Assembly (NCBI GenBank): GCA_017529175.1 | Contig: JAFXNX010000204.1 | Coordinates: 1 to 6,252 of the forward strand | DNA: 6,252 nt | Source: Clostridia bacterium | Lineage (GTDB): Bacteria > Bacillota_A > Clostridia > Oscillospirales > CAG-272 | Direction: 5' to 3' | Shown here: positions 1-6,252 of the stretch, one piece after another | Layout: the number at the start of each line of letters is the position of its first letter | Position numbering within the stretch: the first letter of the stretch is position 1 | The notes under the pieces: generated by a model | Seen by the model: only the letters and a program-made list of their open reading frames with translations | What the model was told of the DNA's origin: nothing | The model's database searches: none | Translations under genes and position numbers: made by a program

Positions 1-2
1 AC

Positions 3-500
3 GGGGAAGAGATCGTTCTCGAAGACGTTGAATTCCCGACGTTTGAGGAAAAGGGAACTGAGTTCGGAAGCGTTGACTTTTATGTTGCGCCTCTTGAAAA
101 AACAGTGGGCAGCGTTATAAAAGAGTCATTCTATCAATCCGTCAACACTATTAAGATGATATGGGAGTCGCTCTTCGACCTGATACGTGGAAGGTACGGA
201 ATTGAAGCCGTCTCAGGACCCGTCGGCGCCGCCGAGGCGCTGGTAGAAGCGGGAACGAAATACGGCTTTATGGATTTCCTTTACCTCGGCGTTGTCATTA
301 GCATGAATCTCGGAGTGATGAATCTCCTGCCGCTTCCCGCGCTTGACGGAGGACGCCTTATTTTCCTTATCATTGAAGCAATAAGACGCAAACCGCTCAA
401 GATGGAAGTTGAAGGATATATCAATTTCGGCGGGCTTGTGCTGCTCTTACTGTTCTCGGCGTTCATAATCTTAAAAGACGTGATAGGTTTATTCTCATAA
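3..500 (+). CDS. rseP: RIP metalloprotease RseP/RasP (site-2 protease), C-terminal part only
   Basis: This is an intramembrane zinc metalloprotease of the S2P (M50) family. Family members cut transmembrane anti-sigma factors and leftover signal peptides inside the cytoplasmic membrane. The frame is open from base 3 and the true start is left of the window, so only the last 165 residues are present. The segment after the PDZ region includes an SGPVG motif near residue 70. It is followed by a membrane segment (about residues 92-112) that runs into NLLPLPALDGGRL, the family's third metal-site motif; its Asp codon is at 345-347 and supplies a zinc ligand. A final hydrophobic segment lies at about residues 144-160, just before the TAA. 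The HEXXH zinc site and most of the PDZ domain would be off-window. A GTG at 105 is in frame but is internal, because homologous-looking sequence continues upstream of it. ispG follows after 20 bases, consistent with an operon. The family assignment is firm; substrates cannot be told from the sequence. Confidence 0.93.
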   Translation, partial: GEEIVLEDVEFPTFEEKGTEFGSVDFYVAPLEKTVGSVIKESFYQSVNTIKMIWESLFDLIRGRYGIEAVSGPVGAAEALVEAGTKYGFMDFLYLGVVISMNLGVMNLLPLPALDGGRLIFLIIEAIRRKPLKMEVEGYINFGGLVLLLLFSAFIILKDVIGLFS

Positions 501-510
501 CATATATTGT

Positions 511-516
511 GAGGAG
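511..516 (+). promoter_or_regulatory. Shine-Dalgarno site setting the ispG start
   Basis: GAGGAG lies four bases upstream of ATG 521. An in-frame GTG at 509 would place this site inside the coding region and has no ribosome site of its own, so ATG 521 is the better start. Confidence 0.8.
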
Positions 517-520
517 CTTT

Positions 521-1597
521 ATGCAAAAAGAAAGAAAAGTAACGAGAAGGATCAAAGTAGGTAATATTTATATCGGTGGCGGCGCTCCCGTAACCGTTCA
601 GACGATGGCGACAGCCGACCCGCACGACTTTGAAGCAGTGTATAAACAAGTCAAGGCGGTGCAGGAAGCGGGATCTGATATCGTCAGACTCACCGTCCCG
701 GACGAAGACTCGTCTGCGGTCTTTTCCGTGCTGAAAAGCGAAGGGATAACTATACCTCTCGTTGCGGATATACATTTCGATCATAAGATCGCGATAGCGT
801 CTGCGATGAGCGGAGCGGACAAGATCAGGATCAACCCCGGCAATATCGGCGAGGAGTGGAAGGTTAAGGAAGTCGCATCGACCTGCAAGACACTCGGTAT
901 CCCGATAAGAATAGGGGTGAACTCCGGTTCTCTTGACAAAAAAATACTGAAAAAATACGGCTCCCCTTGCGCAAAGGCGCTTGCGGAGAGCGCGTTGAAA
1001 CAAGCGGAAATGCTTGAAAAATACTCCTTCTCCGATATCGTAATATCGATAAAATCATCCGATATCGCGACTATGACGGAAGCGTCAAGGATAGTCTCAA
1101 AGAAGTCCGATTATCCTATCCATCTCGGCGTCACGGAAGCGGGAGACGAGTACGCGGGTATTATCAAAAACTCTATCGGTATCGGCTCGCTTCTTCTCGA
1201 CGGCATAGGAGATACCATAAGAGTTTCCCTTACGGCAGATCCCGTACGCGAAGTTGCCGCAGGACGTGAAATACTCAATTCTCTCGGCTTGAGCGAGGGC
1301 GGTATTAATCTCATATCTTGCCCTACGTGCGGCAGAACGAAAATAGATATAATCGGCATCACAAAGAGATTCAGAGAGCTTTGCGGCTCGATCGACACTA
1401 AAGGTAAGAGGATCAATATCGCAATAATGGGCTGCGTTGTAAACGGCCCCGGAGAAGCTCGTGAAGCTGATTTCGGTATCGCCGGCGGCGACGGATACGC
1501 GGTTCTTTTCAAAAAAGGTGAAGTTGTCGGTCGTGTCGACGAGAGTGAGATCATCGACACCCTGCTTCGCGCCGCAAAGGAATTTTCGGAAAACTGA
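521..1597 (+). CDS. ispG: 4-hydroxy-3-methylbut-2-enyl-diphosphate synthase (IspG/GcpE)
   Basis: This cytoplasmic [4Fe-4S] enzyme converts 2-C-methyl-D-erythritol 2,4-cyclodiphosphate to HMBPP, the penultimate step of the MEP isoprenoid pathway, using electrons from flavodoxin or ferredoxin. From ATG 521 the product is 358 residues, close to the usual length for bacterial IspG. The N-terminal TIM-barrel domain begins with the family signature GAPVTVQTM (about residues 21-29) and carries VADIHFDHKIA and KIRINPGNIG. The C-terminal cluster domain has SCPTCGRTKIDI with Cys267 and Cys270, then MGCVVNGPGEA with Cys305 and Glu312. These are the three cysteines and the glutamate that hold the Fe-S cluster in characterised IspG. 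Nothing is truncated or substituted. The start was chosen over GTG 509 because GAGGAG sits at 511-516. The gene lies between rseP and polC, 20 and 11 bases away, so it is probably co-transcribed with both. Confidence 0.98.
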   Translation: MQKERKVTRRIKVGNIYIGGGAPVTVQTMATADPHDFEAVYKQVKAVQEAGSDIVRLTVPDEDSSAVFSVLKSEGITIPLVADIHFDHKIAIASAMSGADKIRINPGNIGEEWKVKEVASTCKTLGIPIRIGVNSGSLDKKILKKYGSPCAKALAESALKQAEMLEKYSFSDIVISIKSSDIATMTEASRIVSKKSDYPIHLGVTEAGDEYAGIIKNSIGIGSLLLDGIGDTIRVSLTADPVREVAAGREILNSLGLSEGGINLISCPTCGRTKIDIIGITKRFRELCGSIDTKGKRINIAIMGCVVNGPGEAREADFGIAGGDGYAVLFKKGEVVGRVDESEIIDTLLRAAKEFSEN

Positions 1598-1598
1598 C

Positions 1599-1604
1599 GG
1601 AGAG
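1599..1604 (+). promoter_or_regulatory. Shine-Dalgarno site for polC
   Basis: GGAGAG lies between the ispG TGA (1595-1597) and the polC ATG at 1609, with about six bases between the GGAG core and the ATG. It supports ATG 1609 as the polC start and tight coupling to ispG. Confidence 0.7.
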
Positions 1605-1608
1605 ATAA

Positions 1609-3996
1609 ATGTCGGACAGAAAATTGACACAGATCTTTTCAAAGTATACCCCTGTCAACAAAGGGCAGAGCGATATATTTGAAAACGCATACAACATAAA
1701 AGTGCGCGGTGATAAAGAGAGAAAGATGTATGAAGTACGCTTCTCATATCCCACACTTTTGAAAATGAATATCCTTTATGAGCTTGAGCGAAACCTTGCC
1801 GAATTCTATGACCTTGAATCGGTAAGGTTTTATCCTGCTTTTCCGAAGGAAGCGTTCAATATCGACTATATGGGCGATATTGTTGAAACCGCGAAGCGAA
1901 CCGGAGTTGCGGTCGAGGGTTTTTTTAACCGCTTCAACGCGAGAGAATCAGACGGTGTTATCACGATCGAGATACCGTTTGAAAGTGCCGCGGGTATTAT
2001 AATCGATCTTGCTCATACCGAGAAACTGATAGCGGATATCATAAGAGAAGAGTTTTCGCTTGATTATAAGATAGATATCGTCTACACGCAGGGTGACGAC
2101 GGAATTGATGCATACCTTGCGTCAAGAGAGTCTGCGGCAAGAAGCGCCATTGACGCTGAATACAGACGGGCGCTTGAAGCCGCGGCGGAAAACAAAGCCG
2201 CAAAGCTCGAATCGGGTGATGCGACGGAAGAGTTCGACCGCGTTGCCTCTCTTTTCTCGGATGAAGCTTGCGCAGAAGAAGAAAAAGACGGCGTCATAAA
2301 ACGCGGTATGTGTTCATTTGACGTCACCGAGCCCGCGGTGCTGATCGGGAATGAATTCAATATCGCGTCTCCCGTTGCGCTTCGCAAAGCGAACGCGAGA
2401 TTTGCTTCTGCTGTAGTCCTCGGCGAAATATTCAAGTTTGAAGAGCGCGAATTGCGCGGCGGAGACAAGTTCAGTATCGCGATCGGCATAACGGATAAGG
2501 ATACGTCGATATACCTGCGAAAAGTAGTTTTGGCGGAAGAGCTGCCGGAGTGGAAGGATGCGCTGAAAGCGGGGACTTGTATTGCCGCGAAGGGAAGTAT
2601 CAAACCGGATAAATTTGATAACGAATACAGTATGAACCCGACGGATATCATGCGCATAAAGAAGATACGCAGAGCGGATACGTCGGATGAGAAAAGGGTC
2701 GAGCTTCACCTTCACACGAATATGTCTGAAGCGGACGGACTTATAAAGCCCGAGGACGCGGTAACGACTGCGTACCGCTTCGGTCATCCCGCCGTCGCGA
2801 TAACCGATCACGGAAACCTTCAGAGCTTTCCGATAGCTATGCTTACGGCGGAAAAACTGAATAAAGACAATAACGCTGACTTTAAAGTGATCTACGGTAT
2901 CGAAGCATATTTTGTCGACGATACGGCAAGAGCGGTATACGGCAATTATGAAGGCTCGTTTGACGAAGAGTTTGTAGTATTCGATATCGAAACGACAGGT
3001 CTCTCTTCAATGAATGACAGAATAACGGAGATCGGCGCCGTTAAAATTAAGGAAGGCGAGATAGTCGAGAGGTATAATACATTAGTCGATCCGGAAATGA
3101 CGATCCCGGAGAAGATCGTCGAGCTTACCGGTATCACAAACGAGATGGTGGCGAATGAAAGAAAGATCGGGGAAGTGCTTCCCGAGTTTCTTGATTTTGT
3201 CGGAGACAGACTTCTTATAGCGCATAACGCAAATTTCGACACGAGCTTTATAAGACGCGCGTCTGAAAGGTTAAAGCTGAAGTTTGAAAATCCGTATCTT
3301 GACACCGTTGCTATGTCGCATTATCTTAATCCCGACCTCAAGAATCACAAGCTCGATACTCTCGCGGATTATTATGCGCTCGGAGACTTCAATCATCACA
3401 GGGCTTGTGACGATGCTGAGATGCTCGCGTTGATCTTCAACAAAATGGTATTGAAGCTCAAAGATGAGGGAATATCGGATTTCAAGACGATGACAGAGGT
3501 CATGAGCGAGAGGTCCGATCCGCTCAAACTCAAGACGTATCATCAGATAATCCTCGTTAAGAATCTTACCGGACTTAAAAACCTGTACAAGCTCGTTTCG
3601 GATTCGTATCTCAAGTATTTCAGAAGGTATCCGAGATTTCCGAAAACTCACGTTGAGGAATATCGCGAAGGACTTCTCATCGGCTCCGCTTGCGAGGCGG
3701 GAGAGCTCTATCAGGCGATCCTTAACGGAAGACCCGCCAACGAGATAGAAGAAATAGCGTCGTTTTATGACTATCTTGAGATACAGCCGATATCAAATAA
3801 CGCTTTTATGATCGAAAACGGCACCGTGCCGAACGAAGAAGAGTTACAAAACATCAACCGGAAGATATATGAACTCGGAAAAAAGCTCTCAAAACCGGTC
3901 GTTGCGACCACCGACGCGCATTTTCTCGATCCGGAGGACAATATTTACAGAAGAATACTTTTGACCGGAAAGAAATTTCAAAGACGCCGACCGTGA
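1609..3996 (+). CDS. polC: DNA polymerase III alpha subunit PolC, 5' part (ends at a frameshift)
   Basis: This is the N-terminal 795 codons of the Gram-positive replicative polymerase. Residues 1-160 form the PolC-specific N-terminal domain, followed by a charged Ala/Glu-rich linker (about 160-230). An OB-fold domain lies at about 267-352. The PHP domain starts with ELHLHT (His367, His369) and continues with ITDH (Asp400, His401) and Glu432. A DnaQ-type 3'-5' proofreading exonuclease is inserted in it, as is normal for PolC: FDIETTG (Asp459, Glu461), AHNANFD (Asp544) and HRACDD (His597, Asp602). PHP resumes after it and ends at TTDAH (Asp769, His771). All these metal-binding positions are present. 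The normal PolC sequence stops matching at about residue 790, and the frame ends in QRRRP and TGA (3994-3996), an out-of-frame tail. Alone this fragment would have the exonuclease but no polymerase active site, so read it together with the 3' part. Confidence 0.96.
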   Translation: MSDRKLTQIFSKYTPVNKGQSDIFENAYNIKVRGDKERKMYEVRFSYPTLLKMNILYELERNLAEFYDLESVRFYPAFPKEAFNIDYMGDIVETAKRTGVAVEGFFNRFNARESDGVITIEIPFESAAGIIIDLAHTEKLIADIIREEFSLDYKIDIVYTQGDDGIDAYLASRESAARSAIDAEYRRALEAAAENKAAKLESGDATEEFDRVASLFSDEACAEEEKDGVIKRGMCSFDVTEPAVLIGNEFNIASPVALRKANARFASAVVLGEIFKFEERELRGGDKFSIAIGITDKDTSIYLRKVVLAEELPEWKDALKAGTCIAAKGSIKPDKFDNEYSMNPTDIMRIKKIRRADTSDEKRVELHLHTNMSEADGLIKPEDAVTTAYRFGHPAVAITDHGNLQSFPIAMLTAEKLNKDNNADFKVIYGIEAYFVDDTARAVYGNYEGSFDEEFVVFDIETTGLSSMNDRITEIGAVKIKEGEIVERYNTLVDPEMTIPEKIVELTGITNEMVANERKIGEVLPEFLDFVGDRLLIAHNANFDTSFIRRASERLKLKFENPYLDTVAMSHYLNPDLKNHKLDTLADYYALGDFNHHRACDDAEMLALIFNKMVLKLKDEGISDFKTMTEVMSERSDPLKLKTYHQIILVKNLTGLKNLYKLVSDSYLKYFRRYPRFPKTHVEEYREGLLIGSACEAGELYQAILNGRPANEIEEIASFYDYLEIQPISNNAFMIENGTVPNEEELQNINRKIYELGKKLSKPVVATTDAHFLDPEDNIYRRILLTGKKFQRRRP
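3965..3996 (+). other. One-base frameshift window inside polC
   Basis: The upstream frame runs to TGA 3994-3996. The downstream frame is open only from 3965, after its own TGA at 3962-3964, so the frame change must fall between these stops. PolC-like residues read ...LTGKK up to about 3975 in the first frame and FKDADRDTKLYF from 3977 in the second. Dropping one base of the AAA (3973-3975) or TTT (3976-3978) run joins them with no residue missing. The full gene (1609-6031) would then encode 1473 residues, near the usual PolC length of about 1440. This shift equals one extra base in the DNA, or a +1 ribosomal slip. Confidence 0.93.
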
Positions 3997-6031
3997 TACG
4001 AAACTGTATTTCAAAACCACAGATGAAATGCTCGATGAGTTTTCGTATTTCGGCAAAGATATCGCGCGCGAGCTCGTTATCGAAAATCCGAGAAAGATCG
4101 CCGATATGATAGAACAGGTCAGACCTATCCCGCTCGGAAAGTATGACCCGCATATTGACGGTTCCGATGATGAACTGCGTAACAAGTGCTATTCGATGGC
4201 GCACGATCTTTACGGTGATCCGCTTCCCGAAGAGGTCTCGACCAGACTTGACAGAGAGCTCGGATCGATCATCGAAAACGGCTATTCGATAATGTACATA
4301 ATCGCAAAGAAGCTCGTTGAGAACAGCGAGGCGGCGGGGTATCAGGTCGGATCCCGCGGCTCTGTCGGCTCGTCTCTTGCGGCTTTTATGGGCGGCATAA
4401 CGAAGGTCAACTCGCTCCCTCCCCATTATCGCTGTCCTGAGTGCCGTTACTCGGATTTTGAGAGCGGTAAGAGTTACGGCTCAGGCTATGATATGCCTGA
4501 GAAAAAATGTCCGGTGTGCGGCAAAGAGCTGATACGCGACGGACACGATATCCCGTTCGAGACGTTCCTCGGATTCAAGGGAGACAAGGTGCCGGATATC
4601 GACCTCAATTTCTCCGGGGACGTACAATCCGACGCTCATAAGTTCACGGAAAAACTCTTCGGAAAAGGTCACGCCTTCAGAGCGGGGACGATAGGAACGC
4701 TTGCCGATAAGACGGCTTACGGGCTTACCGTCAAATATCTTGAAGAGAAGAGGATCACCCTTCCGAAAGCGGAGATCGACCGGCTCGTCACCGGATGCGT
4801 CGGAACAAAGAGAACTACTGGACAGCATCCGGGCGGTATCATCGTCGTGCCGCAGGAGTATGAGATATACGATTTCACTCCCGTTCAGCATCCCGCTGGA
4901 GACCCGAGCGTCATAACAACTCACTTCGAGTTCAAATATCTGCACGATACGATCTTGAAGCTCGACATACTCGGACACGATATTCCGACAAAGTACAAGA
5001 GGATAGAAGAATATACGGGAACGAATATTCTTGATACTCCCTTGTCCGATCCGAACGTATATAAGCTGTTTACCTCCACCGAACCGCTCGGCGTAACGCC
5101 CGAGCAGCTCAAGGGAGTCGAAACGGGAACGCTTTGTCTGCCCGAGATGAACACTCCTTTCGTCAGAGGAGTTCTTATCAAATCACAGCCGAAAACGTTT
5201 GCGGACCTGCTTCAGATATCGGGACTTACCCACGGCACCGCCGTTTGGCTCGGCAACGCTGAAGAACTTATCGAAAATAAGATATGCACGATCTCAGACG
5301 TTATCGGTACGAGAGACGATATCATGCTGTGCCTTATTCACAAGTACGGGATGGAAAAGAGTCTCGCGTTCAAGATAATGGAGGGAGTCAGAAAAGGAAA
5401 AGGGCTCACTCCCGAGCAGGAAGAAGCAATGGTCGCAGCCGGAGTGCCGGACTGGTATATCGGATCGTGTAAAAAGATCAAATATATGTTCCCGAAAGCC
5501 CACGCCGCGGCGTACGTTATCGACGCGCTCCGTATGGGTTACCATAAGATATATCATCCGATCGAGTTCTACGCGGCATATTTTTCCGCCGCTCCCGGAG
5601 GGTGCGACGCGACGATAGTCTGCAAGGGAAAGGACTACGTTTTCCGCGTGCTCGACGATCTTGCAAAGATAAAGAGCGATCCTGCCGCGACGCAGAAGGA
5701 CAAAGAACAGTTCAACGCGATACAGATAGTAAATGAATGCTATCAGCGCGGCGGCGATTTTCTTCCTGTCAGTGTTAAGAAGTCTCACGCTACGAAATTT
5801 TTACCGGAGGACGGAAAGATCAGAATGCCGTTCATATCTCTTCCCGGACTCGGAGAGAGCGCGGCGGAGAGCATTATGAACGCGCGCGACGCGGGAAAGA
5901 TCCACTGTATCGAAGACCTGAAAACCGAGGCGAAAGTCGGAAACACTTTAATAAAGCTCCTCGAGGATAACGGGGCGCTTGACGGAATGAATCCGACGAA
6001 TCAAATGTCTTTATTCGATCTGTTCGGATAA
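3977..6031 (+). CDS. polC: DNA polymerase III alpha subunit PolC, 3' part (polymerase core)
   Basis: This is the continuation of PolC in the next frame; residues are numbered for the repaired 1473-residue protein. The palm begins with GSRGSVGSS (914-922). A PolC zinc-binding insert follows as two CxxC pairs (Cys942/945 and Cys967/970). PDIDLNFSG carries the catalytic Asp996 and Asp998, and LKLDILGHD carries the third, Asp1119. Further conserved blocks are KRTTGQHPGGI, LGVTPEQL, QISGLTHG and KKIKYMFPKAH (from 1288). The C-terminus, QMSLFDLFG (from 1465), matches the beta-clamp-binding peptide typical of PolC. In the cell this subunit makes the bulk of new DNA at the fork while tethered to the sliding clamp. 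The first in-frame ATG is 4028 (residue 807), but no ribosome site precedes it, so independent translation is doubtful. Joined to the 5' part the enzyme looks fully functional. An uninterrupted polC is normally essential, so the break is suspect rather than a sign of a true pseudogene. Confidence 0.96.
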   Translation, partial: FKDADRDTKLYFKTTDEMLDEFSYFGKDIARELVIENPRKIADMIEQVRPIPLGKYDPHIDGSDDELRNKCYSMAHDLYGDPLPEEVSTRLDRELGSIIENGYSIMYIIAKKLVENSEAAGYQVGSRGSVGSSLAAFMGGITKVNSLPPHYRCPECRYSDFESGKSYGSGYDMPEKKCPVCGKELIRDGHDIPFETFLGFKGDKVPDIDLNFSGDVQSDAHKFTEKLFGKGHAFRAGTIGTLADKTAYGLTVKYLEEKRITLPKAEIDRLVTGCVGTKRTTGQHPGGIIVVPQEYEIYDFTPVQHPAGDPSVITTHFEFKYLHDTILKLDILGHDIPTKYKRIEEYTGTNILDTPLSDPNVYKLFTSTEPLGVTPEQLKGVETGTLCLPEMNTPFVRGVLIKSQPKTFADLLQISGLTHGTAVWLGNAEELIENKICTISDVIGTRDDIMLCLIHKYGMEKSLAFKIMEGVRKGKGLTPEQEEAMVAAGVPDWYIGSCKKIKYMFPKAHAAAYVIDALRMGYHKIYHPIEFYAAYFSAAPGGCDATIVCKGKDYVFRVLDDLAKIKSDPAATQKDKEQFNAIQIVNECYQRGGDFLPVSVKKSHATKFLPEDGKIRMPFISLPGLGESAAESIMNARDAGKIHCIEDLKTEAKVGNTLIKLLEDNGALDGMNPTNQMSLFDLFG

Positions 6032-6044
6032 AAATAGTTTACAA

Positions 6045-6070
6045 CGCCATCCTTCATTTTAAGGATGGCG
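6045..6070 (+). terminator. Hairpin just after polC, possible weak terminator
   Basis: CGCCATCCTT (6045-6054) pairs perfectly with AAGGATGGCG (6061-6070) around a six-base loop, CATTTT, 13 bases after the polC stop. No T-run follows on the + strand (CTGCAGAC comes next), so it is not a canonical intrinsic terminator. It may protect the 3' end of the mRNA or be part of the repeat cluster. On the minus strand it is followed by a T-rich but broken stretch. Confidence 0.35.
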
Positions 6071-6073
6071 CTG

Positions 6074-6100
6074 CAGACTGCAGACAAAGTCTGCAGTCTG
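6074..6100. repeat. 12-bp perfect inverted repeat with a 3-base loop
   Basis: CAGACTGCAGAC (6074-6085) is the exact reverse complement of GTCTGCAGTCTG (6089-6100), with loop AAA. The hexamer CTGCAG occurs three times here (6071, 6078, 6091). No T-run follows on either strand, so it is not a terminator by the usual rule. Its role is unknown. Confidence 0.7.
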
Positions 6101-6133
6101 AGGCAGAGTGAGAGAAACGCAGGTAGATTTGGT

Positions 6134-6179
6134 GATCTTGCCATCGTCGGCGTAGTAGTCTACGATAGAGGGCAAGATC
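6134..6179. repeat. Nested inverted repeat
   Basis: GATCTTGCC (6134-6142) pairs with GGCAAGATC (6171-6179). Inside it, CGTAG (6151-6155) pairs with CTACG (6160-6164) around TAGT. An alternative inner pairing joins ATCGT (6143-6147) to ACGAT (6162-6166). The two inner choices exclude each other, so the folded form is uncertain. No known riboswitch or RNA family was recognised. Confidence 0.55.
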
Positions 6180-6181
6180 GC

Positions 6182-6218
6182 AAAAAGGCAATGATGGCGG
6201 GCATTTTGCCCGCCATTG
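6182..6218 (-). terminator. Possible intrinsic terminator for a minus-strand gene beyond the window
   Basis: ATGGCGGGCA (6194-6203) pairs perfectly with TGCCCGCCAT (6207-6216). On the minus strand the stem can be extended with a three-base bulge to pair CAA with TTG, and it is then followed by CC and five Ts (6186 down to 6182). A GC-rich stem with a T-run close behind fits an intrinsic terminator for transcription entering from the right. On the + strand the following bases are T-rich but interrupted, so a weak bidirectional role is possible. Confidence 0.4.
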
Positions 6219-6252
6219 ATCGTTTGTTTGCGTTATCTGTTTGTGTCTGTTA

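Larger units (their letters stand above)
6032..6252. repeat. Gene-poor intergenic tail with a cluster of four inverted repeats
   Basis: No convincing gene is seen between the polC stop and the window end. Four perfect hairpins (arms of 12, 10, 10 and 9 base pairs) lie within about 175 bases; each is listed separately. Only 6101-6133, a purine-rich stretch, forms no obvious stem. The short word GATGGCG recurs at 6064-6070 and 6193-6199. The density of palindromes resembles REP- or MITE-like intergenic elements. That family idea is an inference, since no second copy is in the window. rimP-nusA, which often follows polC in Firmicutes, is not visible here. Confidence 0.55.

Noticed and set aside
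509..520. GTG 509 as the ispG start
   Set aside because: It would put the GAGGAG ribosome site inside the gene. ATG 521 is correctly spaced after it and fits the family N-terminus.
281..1003. 240-codon open frame on the minus strand across the rseP end and ispG
   Set aside because: It lies antisense to two well-recognised genes. Its translation is rich in Arg, Tyr and His with no domain pattern, as expected for a shadow frame.
1097..1642. Minus-strand frames (181 and 149 codons) opposite the ispG 3' half
   Set aside because: The + strand holds the Fe-S motifs of IspG in this stretch, and the minus translations match no family I recognise.
2082..2811. Minus-strand frames of 191 and 165 codons opposite the polC N-terminal and OB region
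   Set aside because: Low-complexity Ser/Ala-rich or Arg-rich translations opposite a clear coding frame. There is no independent support.
4028..4030. ATG 4028 as the start of a separate polymerase gene (a naturally split PolC)
   Set aside because: No ribosome site precedes it, and PolC-like residues continue upstream in the same frame to 3977, so this ATG is internal.
3854..4426. 190-codon minus-strand frame that spans the polC frameshift
   Set aside because: Considered as a gene that might explain the break, but the + strand keeps PolC homology on both sides across the whole span and the minus product has no recognisable motif.
6045..6216. CRISPR-like array
   Set aside because: The four palindromes differ in sequence and length, and there is no repeated unit with regular spacers.
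6059..6232. 57-codon open frame on the minus strand in the tail
   Set aside because: It has no ATG and no ribosome site, and most of it lies in hairpin arms. It is treated as chance openness within repeats.

Overview
The window looks like chromosomal DNA of a low-to-moderate GC Gram-positive bacterium of the class Clostridia, probably an uncultured or gut-type lineage. The main reasons are a Gram-positive-type replicative polymerase (PolC, not DnaE) and the gene order rseP-ispG-polC. That order is familiar from Firmicutes, where the run is often cdsA-dxr-rseP-ispG-polC followed by rimP-nusA. No finer placement is possible from sequence alone.

Layout, all genes on the + strand: (1) bases 3-500, the C-terminal 165 residues of the RseP/RasP membrane metalloprotease, whose start lies left of the window; (2) bases 521-1597, a complete ispG for the penultimate step of the MEP isoprenoid pathway; (3) bases 1609-6031, polC, the alpha subunit of DNA polymerase III. 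The two intergenic gaps are 20 and 11 bases, each holds a purine-rich ribosome binding site, and no terminator or promoter is visible between the genes, so they look like one operon. It joins membrane stress proteolysis, isoprenoid supply and chromosome replication, and the genes need not share a pathway.

The main anomaly is in polC. Its reading frame is broken near base 3975. The first frame (1609-3996) encodes the N-terminal, OB, PHP and proofreading exonuclease parts and ends in TGA. The rest of the family sequence continues without loss in the next frame to TAA at 6029-6031. Removing one base restores a 1473-residue protein with every catalytic motif intact. A sequencing/assembly error or a recent one-base insertion is the simplest explanation. 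A programmed +1 frameshift is possible but poorly supported.

The last 221 bases (6032-6252) contain no convincing gene. They are crowded with four perfect inverted repeats within about 175 bases. This looks like a cluster of REP- or MITE-like intergenic hairpins, and the last hairpin is a reasonable intrinsic terminator for a gene arriving on the minus strand. The expected rimP-nusA continuation is not seen before the window ends.

I see no clear undescribed defence, mobile or RNA system. The polC frame break and the hairpin cluster are the two things worth following.
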